64,000 nucleotides of DNA, taken from positions 62,001-126,000 of the forward strand of contig NZ_QVAI01000008.1 of the NCBI RefSeq assembly GCF_003427025.1, given 5' to 3'. The translations under genes and the position numbers were made by a program. This DNA comes from Jiangella endophytica. Lineage in GTDB: Bacteria; Actinomycetota; Actinomycetes; Jiangellales; Jiangellaceae. Positions 1 to 9,064 of the stretch are shown piece by piece. Below the pieces are notes generated by a model that was not told where the DNA came from, did not search any database, and saw nothing but the letters and a program-made list of their open reading frames with translations. The first letter of the stretch is position 1; every line of letters starts with the position of its first letter.

Positions 1-315
1 ACGGTGCTGGCCGCGATCGCCGTCCGCGAGATCGAACGGGCCGGGTCGCCGGACCGGCGGCCGTACCGCCCGTGCTTCGTCAACCCCTTGCACGGCGAGG
101 CCCGCGACACCGTCCGCATCGACGGCTCGTCCATCGACGCGCCGGTGTGCCGCGCGTGCGCCCGCACGCAGGGCCGGTTCCTCGCCGTCAAGCGGCGGCT
201 GCGCGGCTCGGTGCCCTACGCCGAGACGTCCACCGTCTGGGCCCGGACCGGATTCGGCGCGCTGGTCGGCGACCTCGCCGCGCAGGTCCTCGACGATCGG
301 AGCGCGCGCCGATGA
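1..315 (+). CDS. C-terminal part of a CFxNPLHG/CxxC-domain protein (5' end outside window)
   Basis: The frame is open from the first base and ends in TGA, giving about 104 residues of a longer protein. I do not recognise the family. The visible part carries PCFVNPLHG followed about 22 residues later by VCRAC, and ends with a conserved TGFGALVGDL-like tail. The same arrangement closes the protein encoded at 956-2095, so the two are paralogues over this domain. Two cysteines in CxxC spacing plus an upstream Cys and His could bind a metal, which is inference. The stop codon overlaps the start of the next gene by 4 bases, so the three genes are probably co-transcribed. Confidence 0.7.
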   Translation, partial: TVLAAIAVREIERAGSPDRRPYRPCFVNPLHGEARDTVRIDGSSIDAPVCRACARTQGRFLAVKRRLRGSVPYAETSTVWARTGFGALVGDLAAQVLDDRSARR

Positions 316-959
316 GCCGGCGGATCGTGGGACTGCTGATCACGCTGGTCCTCGCGGCGGGCGGCGGCGCCCTCGCATGGTGGCTGGCCACGTCCGGCAT
401 CACGCCGGACCTGCCGGTGACGGAGCGGGCCCGGGCCGCCGCGGCCGGACTCGGCGACGACGGGCACGTCTACGTCGACCCGAGCGCCACCGGAACGTTC
501 ACCGACGCCGACCTCGCCCGGCTCGACGCCGCGGCCGCCGCGTCGGACCCGCAGGCCTTCCTCGTCGTGTGGCCGGCCAGCCGCGAGGCCGGCTACGGCT
601 CGCCGTCCGACGTACTGCACCAGATCGGCGACCTGACCGGCCGGCCCGGGCTGTACGTCCAGGTCGTCCCCGGCGCGGACCTGTTCGACACCGACGTCGG
701 CATCGCGGGCGAGTACCTGTCCATCTACAGTGCCGTCGGCGACGAGGCGGAGACCGAGACACCCGCGTTGCTGCGGCTGATCGACGAGAACGACGGGCGG
801 GAGTACGAGGTGGGCGAGGACACCAGCAGCAACTACTGGGGCGGCACCGGCGGGATGATCGCCGCCGGTCTGACCATCGGCGGCCTCGGCGGCGTCGGCG
901 CCGGTCTGCTCGGGCTGGCCGGGTGGGCACTGGTGCGGCGGCGGAGGGCGGCGGCATGA
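312..959 (+). CDS. Bitopic membrane protein of unknown function
   Basis: This 215-residue protein starts at the ATG overlapping the previous stop. It has an N-terminal hydrophobic segment at about residues 6-27 behind an MSRR start, a soluble domain of about 150 residues, and a second hydrophobic glycine-rich segment at about 180-205 followed by RRRR. The soluble part contains HVYVDPSATGTFTDADL and then a hydrophobic strand FLVVWP. This matches the pattern HVDSSLADEFTAEQL plus FVLAVP in the next protein, so both share an N-terminal domain that probably lies outside the membrane. No enzyme motif is visible and function is unknown. It lies in a tight operon with ATGA overlaps on both sides. Confidence 0.75.
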   Translation: MSRRIVGLLITLVLAAGGGALAWWLATSGITPDLPVTERARAAAAGLGDDGHVYVDPSATGTFTDADLARLDAAAAASDPQAFLVVWPASREAGYGSPSDVLHQIGDLTGRPGLYVQVVPGADLFDTDVGIAGEYLSIYSAVGDEAETETPALLRLIDENDGREYEVGEDTSSNYWGGTGGMIAAGLTIGGLGGVGAGLLGLAGWALVRRRRAAA

Positions 960-2095
960 GCGACGACGTGGTCTACCAGCCCGACCCGGCGGCCATCGCG
1001 GCCGACCTCGCCGACGACGGCGTGCACGTCGACTCCTCCCTCGCCGACGAGTTCACCGCGGAGCAGCTCTCCGAATTGGCCACGCTGGTCGGTGACGCCG
1101 AACAGCCGGTGTTCGTGCTGGCCGTACCGCTCGACTACACCTCCGAGGTGTCCGCCAACCAGCTGGTGGCGCAGGTGTACAGGGAGTCCCCCGCGGACGG
1201 CGTCTACTTCGTCTCGCACCGGTCCAGCGACGACTGGCGGGTGCAGTCGACCAGCTACAACATGGCGACGAGCAACGAGGACGCGCTGGCCACGTACGTC
1301 GCCGGCGACCGGTTCCCGAGCAACCTCGCGCTCCAGGTGGCAGAGACCGTGCGGGTCTTCAGCAGCGGCACCGTCGAGCAGCAGTACGCGGAGCTGCACC
1401 CCGACCAGGAGTCCGTCACCAGCACCGGCGACGGCGGCTCGGGGCAGGTGCTGGGGATGGATCCGCCGGTCGCGATCGGGGCCGGCGTCGCGCTGGCCGC
1501 CGTCGTCGCCGTCGTCGTCCTGCTGCGACGCCGCCCGCGCGGCGACGTCGCACTGAAGCGGCGGGCGCTGCGCCGCATCTCGTCGGCGCAGACCCGCGAG
1601 TGGCGGCGCCGGGCCGAGACCGAGACCGCCGCGCTGGGCGACCGGATCCGGGCGCTGGAGATCGAGCACGGCGACGACGGCGCGACGTGGTCGGCGGCAC
1701 TCGACCACTACCAGGCGGCGACGGCGATCCTGGACCGCTCCGACGCGGCGGCCGACTCGATCGGCGTTCTCGTGCTGGCCCGCCGCGGCGACGACGCGCT
1801 GAGCCACGCCGCCGGCGGCGGGTCGTGGACACCCACGGCGGCCTGCTTCTTCAACCCGCTGCACGGGCCGGCGACGACGAAGGCGACGTGGAAGACGGCG
1901 GCGGGCAAGCGCGACGTGCCCTGTTGCGGGGCGTGCCGGCGCGACCTCGGCAAGCGCCGCGAGCCGGAGATCCTCGACCTGCCGACCGGCGACACCGTCG
2001 TGCACTACATGGACGCCGGCGTCGAGCCCTGGGCGTCGACCGGATTCGGCGCGCTCGCCCCGGACCTGCTGGACCGGCTCCAGGACCGCCGCTGA
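956..2095 (+). CDS. Single-pass membrane protein with N-terminal extracytoplasmic domain and C-terminal CFFNPLHG/CCxxC domain
   Basis: The protein has 379 residues. Residues 1-165 resemble the soluble domain of the preceding protein, 171-190 form a strongly hydrophobic segment, and RRRPRG follows, which predicts the C-terminus inside the cell. A charged helical stretch (about 200-260) leads to a C-terminal domain with CFFNPLHG at 297-304 and CCGACRR at 323-329, shared with the truncated first gene. The chain therefore joins the domain of gene 2 to the domain of gene 1. No family name or function can be given; a zinc-ribbon-like fold is inferred from the cysteines. The ATG overlaps the previous stop (ATGA). 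Confidence 0.75.
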   Translation: MSDDVVYQPDPAAIAADLADDGVHVDSSLADEFTAEQLSELATLVGDAEQPVFVLAVPLDYTSEVSANQLVAQVYRESPADGVYFVSHRSSDDWRVQSTSYNMATSNEDALATYVAGDRFPSNLALQVAETVRVFSSGTVEQQYAELHPDQESVTSTGDGGSGQVLGMDPPVAIGAGVALAAVVAVVVLLRRRPRGDVALKRRALRRISSAQTREWRRRAETETAALGDRIRALEIEHGDDGATWSAALDHYQAATAILDRSDAAADSIGVLVLARRGDDALSHAAGGGSWTPTAACFFNPLHGPATTKATWKTAAGKRDVPCCGACRRDLGKRREPEILDLPTGDTVVHYMDAGVEPWASTGFGALAPDLLDRLQDRR

Positions 2096-2563
2096 CGTCT
2101 CGTCCCATCCACCTGAGTTGACGCTTCTGTCTCAAGCTGCTGATGGTTGGCAGGTCAGCGGTGCGTGTTGGTCTGGCGTCGGGTACTGGTCTGCTGTGAC
2201 GCGAAACGGCCGATATCGGCGCGTGCGCGTGACGGGCGACCAGGACGTCACGTCAGACCAGGATGCGGGCCGGCGCCGGCGCTGCCGGACGCCCCTGTTG
2301 ACGCCTCTCTGTCGAGTTGTTGCTTGCCGTGGTAGGTCACGGGTGGGAGTCGTCGTGACCGCCGGATACTCCCTGAACCGACGCTTGTGACCGCTGAATG
2401 GGCTCCGTCCGATGGTTTCGGGAGTATGCGTCGGTTTCGGGAGTATCAGCGAACGACGGCCGACAAGAGCCGGCGCCGGTCAAGCCGATCCTCGCCGGCA
2501 CGAAGCGCCCCCTGGCCGGCTCGAGGCGCTCGGTCGCGGCAGCCCGGACTGGCCAGGTCAGGG
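2096..2563. other. Gene-free region between convergent genes
   Basis: I see no convincing gene in these 468 bases; the short frames lack ribosome sites and family features. Two loosely similar stretches begin with GTTGACGC (near 2116 and 2299). A cluster of a 17-18 bp repeat lies at 2365-2447 and is listed separately. The region may hold eroded mobile-element ends, but nothing proves it. Confidence 0.5.
2365..2447. repeat. Three copies of an 18-bp repeat, one inverted
   Basis: GATACTCCCTGAACCGAC at 2365-2382 is the near-perfect reverse complement (16 of 18) of GTCGGTTTCGGGAGTATC at 2430-2447. A third, direct copy with GGTTTCGGGAGTATG lies at 2411-2428. The inverted pair spans 83 bases and could be the end of an eroded insertion element or a hairpin. 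No transposase is adjacent. Confidence 0.5.
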
Positions 2564-3322
2564 TCAGGTCGTGGTGAGCGTCAGCTCGAAGGTGTACATC
2601 GACGCGCGGTAGAGGTGCGAGCCGTACTCGACGGCGCGGCCGGTCTCGTCGTAGGCGATGCGGGTCATGGTGAGCAGCGGCGCGCCGGGATGCTCGGCGA
2701 GCAGCCGCGCCTCGGCCGCCCGCGCGGCCCGTCCGCCGATGGTCTGGGTGGCGATCTTCAGGTTGACGCCGGCCGCGCGGATCACCGAATACAGGCCGGT
2801 GCGCTCCAGCGACTCCCGGTCCAGCCGGACGATGCCGGCCGGCACGTAGTTGCTCATGATCGACAGCGGCTCGTCGCCGGTGAAGCGCAGCCGCCGGATG
2901 GCGTAGACCTGGCCGCCGTCGTCGAGCCCGAGCGCCTCGGCCACCACCTCGCTCGGCTCCTGCAGCTCGAACGAGAGGATCTGCGTCCGCGGCTGTTTGC
3001 CGGCCGCGGTGAGGTCGTCGTACAGACTGGACAGCTCGACGGGGCGGCGCACCTTGGGCTGCACGACCTGGGTGCCGACGCCGCGCTTGCGCACCAGCAG
3101 GCCACGGTCGACGAGGTACTCGATGGCGCGGCGCATGGTCGGGCGGGACAGGCCGAGCTGGTCGGCGAGCTGGATCTCGTTGTCCAGGCGAGTGCCGGGC
3201 GGATAGGCGCCGGACTCGATCAAGTGCTCCAGATGCTGCGCCACCTGGAAGTACAGCGGCACCGGGCTGGTGCGATCGACCACGAGCTCCGGGATCCCCT
3301 CGGCCACGCTGAACCCCCTCAC
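2564..3322 (-). CDS. GntR/HutC-family transcriptional regulator
   Basis: The protein has 252 residues. The N-terminal winged helix (about 18-85) contains YFQVAQHLEHLI, the turn LADQLGLSRPTMRRAIEYLV and the wing GLLVRKRGVGTQV. The C-terminal UTRA ligand-binding domain (about 95-245) contains the typical IRRLRFTGDEPLSIMSNYVP and GRAVEYGSHLYR. HutC-type regulators often sense a phosphorylated sugar. The gene is divergent from the sugar ABC operon that starts 166 bases away, and palindromes of the HutC type lie between them, so it probably represses that importer and itself. Confidence 0.88.
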   Translation of the reverse strand: MRGFSVAEGIPELVVDRTSPVPLYFQVAQHLEHLIESGAYPPGTRLDNEIQLADQLGLSRPTMRRAIEYLVDRGLLVRKRGVGTQVVQPKVRRPVELSSLYDDLTAAGKQPRTQILSFELQEPSEVVAEALGLDDGGQVYAIRRLRFTGDEPLSIMSNYVPAGIVRLDRESLERTGLYSVIRAAGVNLKIATQTIGGRAARAAEARLLAEHPGAPLLTMTRIAYDETGRAVEYGSHLYRASMYTFELTLTTT

Positions 3323-3413
3323 CTGCTGATGCGTACGTCAGTATGTTAGGACATTTGCGTCGCTGGTCGTGTGACCGGACGTCTGAGGTCGCAGTGAGGT
3401 CACAGCTCACAGA

Positions 3414-3425
3414 AGGTCTAGACCT
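3414..3425. promoter_or_regulatory. Palindromic HutC/DasR-type operator candidate
   Basis: AGGTCTAGACCT is a perfect 12-bp palindrome 63 bases before the importer gene. Its core GGTCTAGACC equals the core of dre sites bound by DasR/NagR-type GntR regulators, which is known for that subfamily. Binding by the adjacent GntR protein is inferred. Confidence 0.55.
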
Positions 3426-3427
3426 CG

Positions 3428-3449
3428 TCAGAAAGTCATGACAATCTGA
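3428..3449. promoter_or_regulatory. Second operator-like inverted repeat
   Basis: A 22-bp inverted repeat runs from TCAGA to TCTGA around the perfect core GTCATGAC, with two mismatched pairs. Its centre is 19 bases from the centre of the AGGTCTAGACCT palindrome, about two helical turns, so two regulator dimers could bind one face of the DNA. Confidence 0.45.
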
Positions 3450-3487
3450 CAGCCGGACATCGAGGTTGGGCTGCTCTGGAGGGATCG

Positions 3488-4909
3488 ATGAGGATCAAGA
3501 CCGGGCTCGGCGGCACGGCCGGCCTGCTCGCTGTGGCGCTCGTCCTGGCGGCGTGCGGCAACGACGACGACGGCGGCACCGCGGGCGGCGACCCCTCGCA
3601 GAACGCCGACGCCACCGAGGTCACGCTGACCATCACGGACAACGCGATCGCCGGCGGCAAGAACTCCGAGGGCGCGGCGTGGATCACCGACTACGTGATC
3701 CCCGAGTTCACCGCCATGCAGGAGGCCAAGGGCGTCGACGTCACGATCGAGTTCGAGGAGAACGGCGTCGACGACGAGGACTACAAGACCAAGATCGCTC
3801 TCGATCTGCAGTCCGGGTCCGGCGGCGACATCATCAGCATCGACGGCATCTGGACCGGTGAGTTCGCCGAGGCCGGCTACATCGCGCCGCTCAGCGACAT
3901 CGCCGGCGACGCCGTCGACGACTGGGACGGCTGGGAGCAGATCCCCGACGCCGTCCAGCAGGCGATGTCGTTCGACGAGCAGGTCTACGGCATCCCGGTC
4001 GGCACCGACGGCCGGGTCATCTACTTCAACAAGGACCTGTTCGCGCAGGCCGGGCTGCCGGCCGACTGGCAGCCGACCAGCTGGGACGAGATCCTCGAGG
4101 CCGCGCGAGCACTCAAGCAGCTCGACGGCGTCACGCCGCTGCAGATCAACGCCGGCGTCCCGATGGGCGAGGCGACGACGATGCAGGGCTTCCTGCCGCT
4201 GCTGGCCGGCACCGGCGAGCAGATCTGGGCCGACGACGCCTGGACCGGCGCCAGCGAGGGTCTGACCCAGGTGCTCGACTTCTACGGCCAGGTCTACGGC
4301 GACGAGGCGCTCGGCGACCCGCTGCTGCAGCAGGAGGCGCAGGGCCGCGACACCTCGTTCCAGCTGTTCGCCAGCGGCCAGCTCGGCATCCTGATCGAGG
4401 GCGACTACCTGTGGCGCGGGGTGATCAACCCCGACGGCGGCATCGCCCCGATGGCGAACCGCGACGAGGTCGTCGGCTGGGCCAAGATCCCGGCGCGCGA
4501 GCCCGGCGCCGGCATCGACGGGCAGGACTTCGTCAGCATGTCCGGCGGCACCGGCCGGGTCGTCAACCCGAACACCGAGTTCCCGCAACAGGCGTGGGAG
4601 CTGATGATGTTCATGAACTCGCCCGAGGCCTTCGAGGCGCTGATCGCCGGCGGCGGTGCGCGCATCACCCCGCGCGACGACGTCAACGCCCAGGCGCTGG
4701 CCGGCGATCCGCTGATGAGCTTCATCGCCGAGGAGGTTCTGCCGATCACCGCCTACCGTCCGGCGCTCGCCGTCTACCCGCAGGTCTCGGTGGCGCTGCA
4801 GGAGGCCACCGGCGAGGTCGCGGCCGGAACGCCGGCCGACGACGCCGCGCAGACCTATCTGGGCGAACTGGAGGGCATCGTCGGTGACGACGGCTCCATC
4901 GCCGACTGA
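3488..4909 (+). CDS. Sugar-type ABC transporter substrate-binding lipoprotein
   Basis: This 473-residue family-1 solute-binding protein is the extracellular receptor of the importer encoded next. It begins MRIKTGLGG, has a hydrophobic signal, and a lipobox ending LVLAACGN that places the lipidated Cys near residue 19. The mature chain shows the usual two-lobe pattern (VYGIPVGTDGRVIYFNKDLF, then a late FPQQAWELMMFMNSPEA segment). A GGAGGG ribosome site precedes the ATG. It heads the operon of two permeases, an ATPase and a PHP hydrolase. The substrate cannot be read from the sequence. Confidence 0.88.
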   Translation: MRIKTGLGGTAGLLAVALVLAACGNDDDGGTAGGDPSQNADATEVTLTITDNAIAGGKNSEGAAWITDYVIPEFTAMQEAKGVDVTIEFEENGVDDEDYKTKIALDLQSGSGGDIISIDGIWTGEFAEAGYIAPLSDIAGDAVDDWDGWEQIPDAVQQAMSFDEQVYGIPVGTDGRVIYFNKDLFAQAGLPADWQPTSWDEILEAARALKQLDGVTPLQINAGVPMGEATTMQGFLPLLAGTGEQIWADDAWTGASEGLTQVLDFYGQVYGDEALGDPLLQQEAQGRDTSFQLFASGQLGILIEGDYLWRGVINPDGGIAPMANRDEVVGWAKIPAREPGAGIDGQDFVSMSGGTGRVVNPNTEFPQQAWELMMFMNSPEAFEALIAGGGARITPRDDVNAQALAGDPLMSFIAEEVLPITAYRPALAVYPQVSVALQEATGEVAAGTPADDAAQTYLGELEGIVGDDGSIAD

Positions 4910-5840
4910 GGTCGAACCCGACCCGGCGGGCGCCCCCACGGGCGCCCGCCGGTCCCGGCCCGCCGACGACGGCGACGCCGCCGGGCTGGGGCGCTGGCGG
5001 GCGACCGGGTTCGTCGCGCCGGCTCTGCTGGTCATCGCGGTGTTCCTGGTCTTCCCGGCGATCTGGACGCTCTACCTGGGCCTGACCAACTGGCGGCTGA
5101 CCGGCCTGGCCGCCGCCGAGCCGGAGTTCGTCGGCGCCGAGAACTACACCGACGCGCTCAGCGACCCGGCGTTTCGCAACTCGCTGGTGCTGACGCTGGC
5201 GTTCGTGTTCTTCTCCGCGATCATCGGGCAGTCGATGCTCGGGTTCGCGCTGGCGTGGACGGCGCGCCGGCTGCGGCCGGCGGTCCGGTCGGTGCTGGAG
5301 ACGGTGGTCCTGCTGGCCTGGATCATCCCGGCGTCGGTGGTGGCGTTCCTGTGGCTGGCGCTGCTGGACCGGCGCGAGGGCACGCTGAACGCGCTGCTCG
5401 GGACCGACGGGACGGCGTGGCTGCTCGAGTACCCGATGCAGTCGATCATCGTGTTCAACATCTGGAACGGCACCGCGTTCTCGATGCTGCTGTTCAGCTC
5501 GGCGCTGGCCTCGGTGCCGCCGTCGCAGTTCGAGACCGCCAAGATGGCCGGCGCCGGCACGTTCGCCACCCTGCGCGACGTCGTGCTGCCGAACATCCGC
5601 GGCCACATCCTCACCAACACGCTGCTCATCACGTTGTGGACGTTCAACGTGTTCGCGCCGTACCTGATCACCGCCGGCGGGCCGCAGGGGCGCACCGAGA
5701 TCCTCGGCGTCTACATCTACCGGGTGGCGCTGCGTGACGGCGCGCTCGGCCAGGGCGCGGCGCTGTCGCTGATCATGATCATCATCAACCTGGTCGTGGC
5801 GTCGGTGTACCTGCGACTGCTGAGGGAGCGCCGGTCATGA
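4884..5840 (+). CDS. ABC sugar transporter permease (MalF/UgpA type)
   Basis: The permease has 318 residues and is probably started by the GTG inside the end of the lipoprotein gene (26-bp overlap), which suggests translational coupling. A Pro/Ala-rich tail of about 40 residues precedes the first membrane segment (FVAPALLVIAVFLVFP). There are six membrane segments. The EAA loop that docks on the ATPase is visible at about residues 213-232 (FETAKMAGAGTFATLRDVVLP). It pairs with the next permease. Confidence 0.88.
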   Translation: MTTAPSPTEVEPDPAGAPTGARRSRPADDGDAAGLGRWRATGFVAPALLVIAVFLVFPAIWTLYLGLTNWRLTGLAAAEPEFVGAENYTDALSDPAFRNSLVLTLAFVFFSAIIGQSMLGFALAWTARRLRPAVRSVLETVVLLAWIIPASVVAFLWLALLDRREGTLNALLGTDGTAWLLEYPMQSIIVFNIWNGTAFSMLLFSSALASVPPSQFETAKMAGAGTFATLRDVVLPNIRGHILTNTLLITLWTFNVFAPYLITAGGPQGRTEILGVYIYRVALRDGALGQGAALSLIMIIINLVVASVYLRLLRERRS

Positions 5841-6657
5841 CCGTCCGCGCTGCGCTGGGTGTGGTCGGCCGGTACGTCTTCGCCGGCTTCGTGTTCGTGT
5901 TCTTCGCGCTGCCGCTGCTGTGGCTGCTGTCGGCGCCGTTCGACGCCGCGCCGTCGGTGCAGGTGTCGCTGCCGGACTTCACGCTGGAGAACTTCCGCAC
6001 GCTGTGGGACAACCCGTACGCGATGCGGTCGCTGGGCAACTCGGTGATCATCGCCGCCGGCACCATGGCGATCACGCTGGTGCTGGCCGCGCTGGCGTCG
6101 TACGCGCTGTCGCGGGTCCGCATCCCCGGCCGCGACACCCTGCTCTACCTGCTGCTCCTGCTGTCGTCGATCGTGACCGGGACGGCGGCCATGGTGCCGA
6201 CGTTCCTGCTGATGACGGAGCTGGGGCTGATCGACCGCCAGCTCGGTGTCGTGCTGGTGCTGACCGGCGGGCTGCTGCCGACGGCGATCTTCATCCTCAA
6301 GGACTTCATGGACTCGACGCCGCGCTCCTACGAGGAGTCGGCGCGGGTGTTCGGGGCGTCGTCGCTGCAGATCCTGCGGCACGTCGTCGTCCCGATCGCC
6401 CGGCCCGGGCTGGCCACGATCGCCGTCTGGGCGGTGGTGCAGGTGTGGGGCAACTTCCTGGTGCCGTTCATCCTGCTCCGCTCCCCCGACCAGCAGCCGG
6501 CCGCCGTCGTCATGTTCACCTTCTACACCGAGGGCGGGCAACCCAATCTCGCCCTCATCTCCACGTTCTCCCTGCTCTTCTCGATACCGGTCGTGCTCAT
6601 GTACCTGTTCGTGAACCGCCGGTACGGCTTCCGCTTCCACGGAGGGATCAAGCGCTG

Positions 6658-6658
<1 letters not shown>
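5837..6658 (+). CDS. ABC sugar transporter permease (MalG/UgpE type)
   Basis: This is a 273-residue partner permease with six membrane segments, whose ATG overlaps the preceding stop (ATGA). The EAA loop reads SYEESARVFGASSLQILRHV followed by VPIARPG. The C-terminus ends in NRRYGFRFHGGIKR, which resembles the end of many MalG-type permeases. It forms the heterodimeric channel with the 4884-5840 product. Confidence 0.88.
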
Positions 6659-7742
<1,084 letters not shown>

Positions 7743-7746
<4 letters not shown>

Positions 7747-8951
7747 CGGTGCTGCTCTCGCGCCGCCTCACTCCCGACGACCGCGCGGCGTCGCCGTACC
7801 TGCCGGTGCCGTTCGAGGTGCCGGCGGGGACGTCGTCGGTGCACGTGTCGTTGTCCTACACGGGTGAGGGCGCGGTGCTCGACCTGGGCTGTGCCGGCGC
7901 GGCCGGCTGGCGCGGCTGGTCCGGCGGGGCGCGGCGGCGCTTCACGGTGACGCCGTCCGCCGCGACCCCGGGGTATCTCGCCGGCGAACTGGAGCCGGGC
8001 GAGTGGACGGTCGTGCTCGGGCTGTACCGGGTGCCGTCCGCCGGGGTGCCGGTCTCGGTGACCGTCGTGCTGGACGACGCGTCGGCGCCGCTGGACCCGG
8101 AGCCCGAAGGGCCGCCCGTGCCCGCCCGCCCGCCGCGCCGCTCACTGCCGGCCGACGACGGGCTGACCTGGCTGGCCTGCGACTTCCACGCCCACACGCT
8201 GCACTCCGACGGGTCGCTGCCGGTGGCCGGGCTGGCGGCGCTGGCGGTGGAGGCGGGCCTCGACGTGCTCGCCGTCACCGACCACAACACCGTGTCGCAC
8301 CACGCCGCGCTGCCGTCGGTGGGGTCGCGGTACGGAGTCACCCTGCTGCCCGGGCAGGAGGTGACGACCGACCGCGGCCACGCGAACGCGTTCGGCCCCA
8401 TCCCCTGGGTCGACTTCCGCGAGCCGCCGTCGACCTGGGTCTCGTCGGTCGCGGCCGCCGGCGGGTTGCTCTCGATCAACCACCCGCTCGCCGGCGACTG
8501 CTCGTGGCACCATCCGCTCGACGTGCGGCCGCCGCTCGCGGAGATCTTCCACCACTCGTGGATGGCGCGCGAGTGGACCGGGCCGCTGGCCTGGTGGACC
8601 GCCTGGGGGCTCTCGACGGTCCCGATCGGCGGGTCCGACTTCCACTCCCCGGCCGACGGCCGGCCGCTGGCACAGCCGCTGACCTGGGTCGCGGCGTCCT
8701 CGCCTGCCGTTCCCGACGTGCTGGACGCGCTGCGTGCCGGCCGGACCGCGCTGTCGTGGGGCGCGGACGAGCCGGTGCTCCTGCGGGTCGACGACGAACT
8801 CGTCGCGGTCGGTGCGGACGGCCTCCTCCTCGCCGACGTCTGGGGGCGGCGGCAGGTGGTGCGGGGCGAGCTGGCCCGCTTCCCCGCCGCCGACGGGCCG
8901 CATCGCCTGGAGACCGCCCGCTCCGCCGCCGTCGTCGCCGTGACGCCCTGA
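7743..8951 (+). CDS. CehA/McbA-type PHP-domain metallohydrolase
   Basis: The protein has 402 residues. The first 130 look like a beta-sandwich domain without motifs. The PHP domain follows with the metal-ligand motifs DFHAHTLHSDG, VTDHNT, GQEVTT, NHP and GSDFH. PHP proteins of this kind hydrolyse phosphate or sulfate esters with a multinuclear metal centre. No signal peptide is seen, so it acts in the cytoplasm. Its ATGA overlap with the ATPase gene suggests it processes the imported compound, possibly a phosphodiester or phosphorylated polyol; that is inference. Confidence 0.82.
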
Positions 8952-8952
8952 G

Positions 8953-8994
8953 CCCCCGCCCCGCCCCGCCCCCGCCCCGCCCCGCCCCGCCCCG
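8953..8994. repeat. CCCCG pentanucleotide tract
   Basis: Directly after the PHP stop codon lies about eight near-perfect units of CCCCG, two with an extra C. It is non-coding and abuts palindromic element copy 1. Confidence 0.7.
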
Positions 8995-9064
8995 TTGATC
9001 TTGGAGTTCTTCGCCCCACGAGCCCGAGATGTCCGATAGATGGCCGAACAACTCCAAGATCAAC
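8994..9064. repeat. 71-bp palindromic element, copy 1
   Basis: The element has 20-bp terminal inverted repeats, GTTGATCTTGGAGTTcTTCG and CGAACAACTCCAAGATCAAC, and an inner arm containing GATAGATGGC. Copies of identical length occur at 24168 and 34707. It lies between convergent genes, its right end touching the 3' end of the nuclease-like gene. It can fold into one long hairpin, so it may act as a bidirectional terminator or be a REP/MITE-type element. Confidence 0.85.

Noticed and set aside
2118-2390. Small plus-strand frame of 90 residues in the gap after the first operon
   Set aside because: No ribosome site, no family features, Arg-rich composition of a random GC frame, and it overlaps repeat sequence.
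8953-9064. CRISPR array suggested by repeats near the PHP gene end
   Set aside because: The repeats are a pentanucleotide tract and a single palindrome; there are no regularly spaced repeats with unique spacers.
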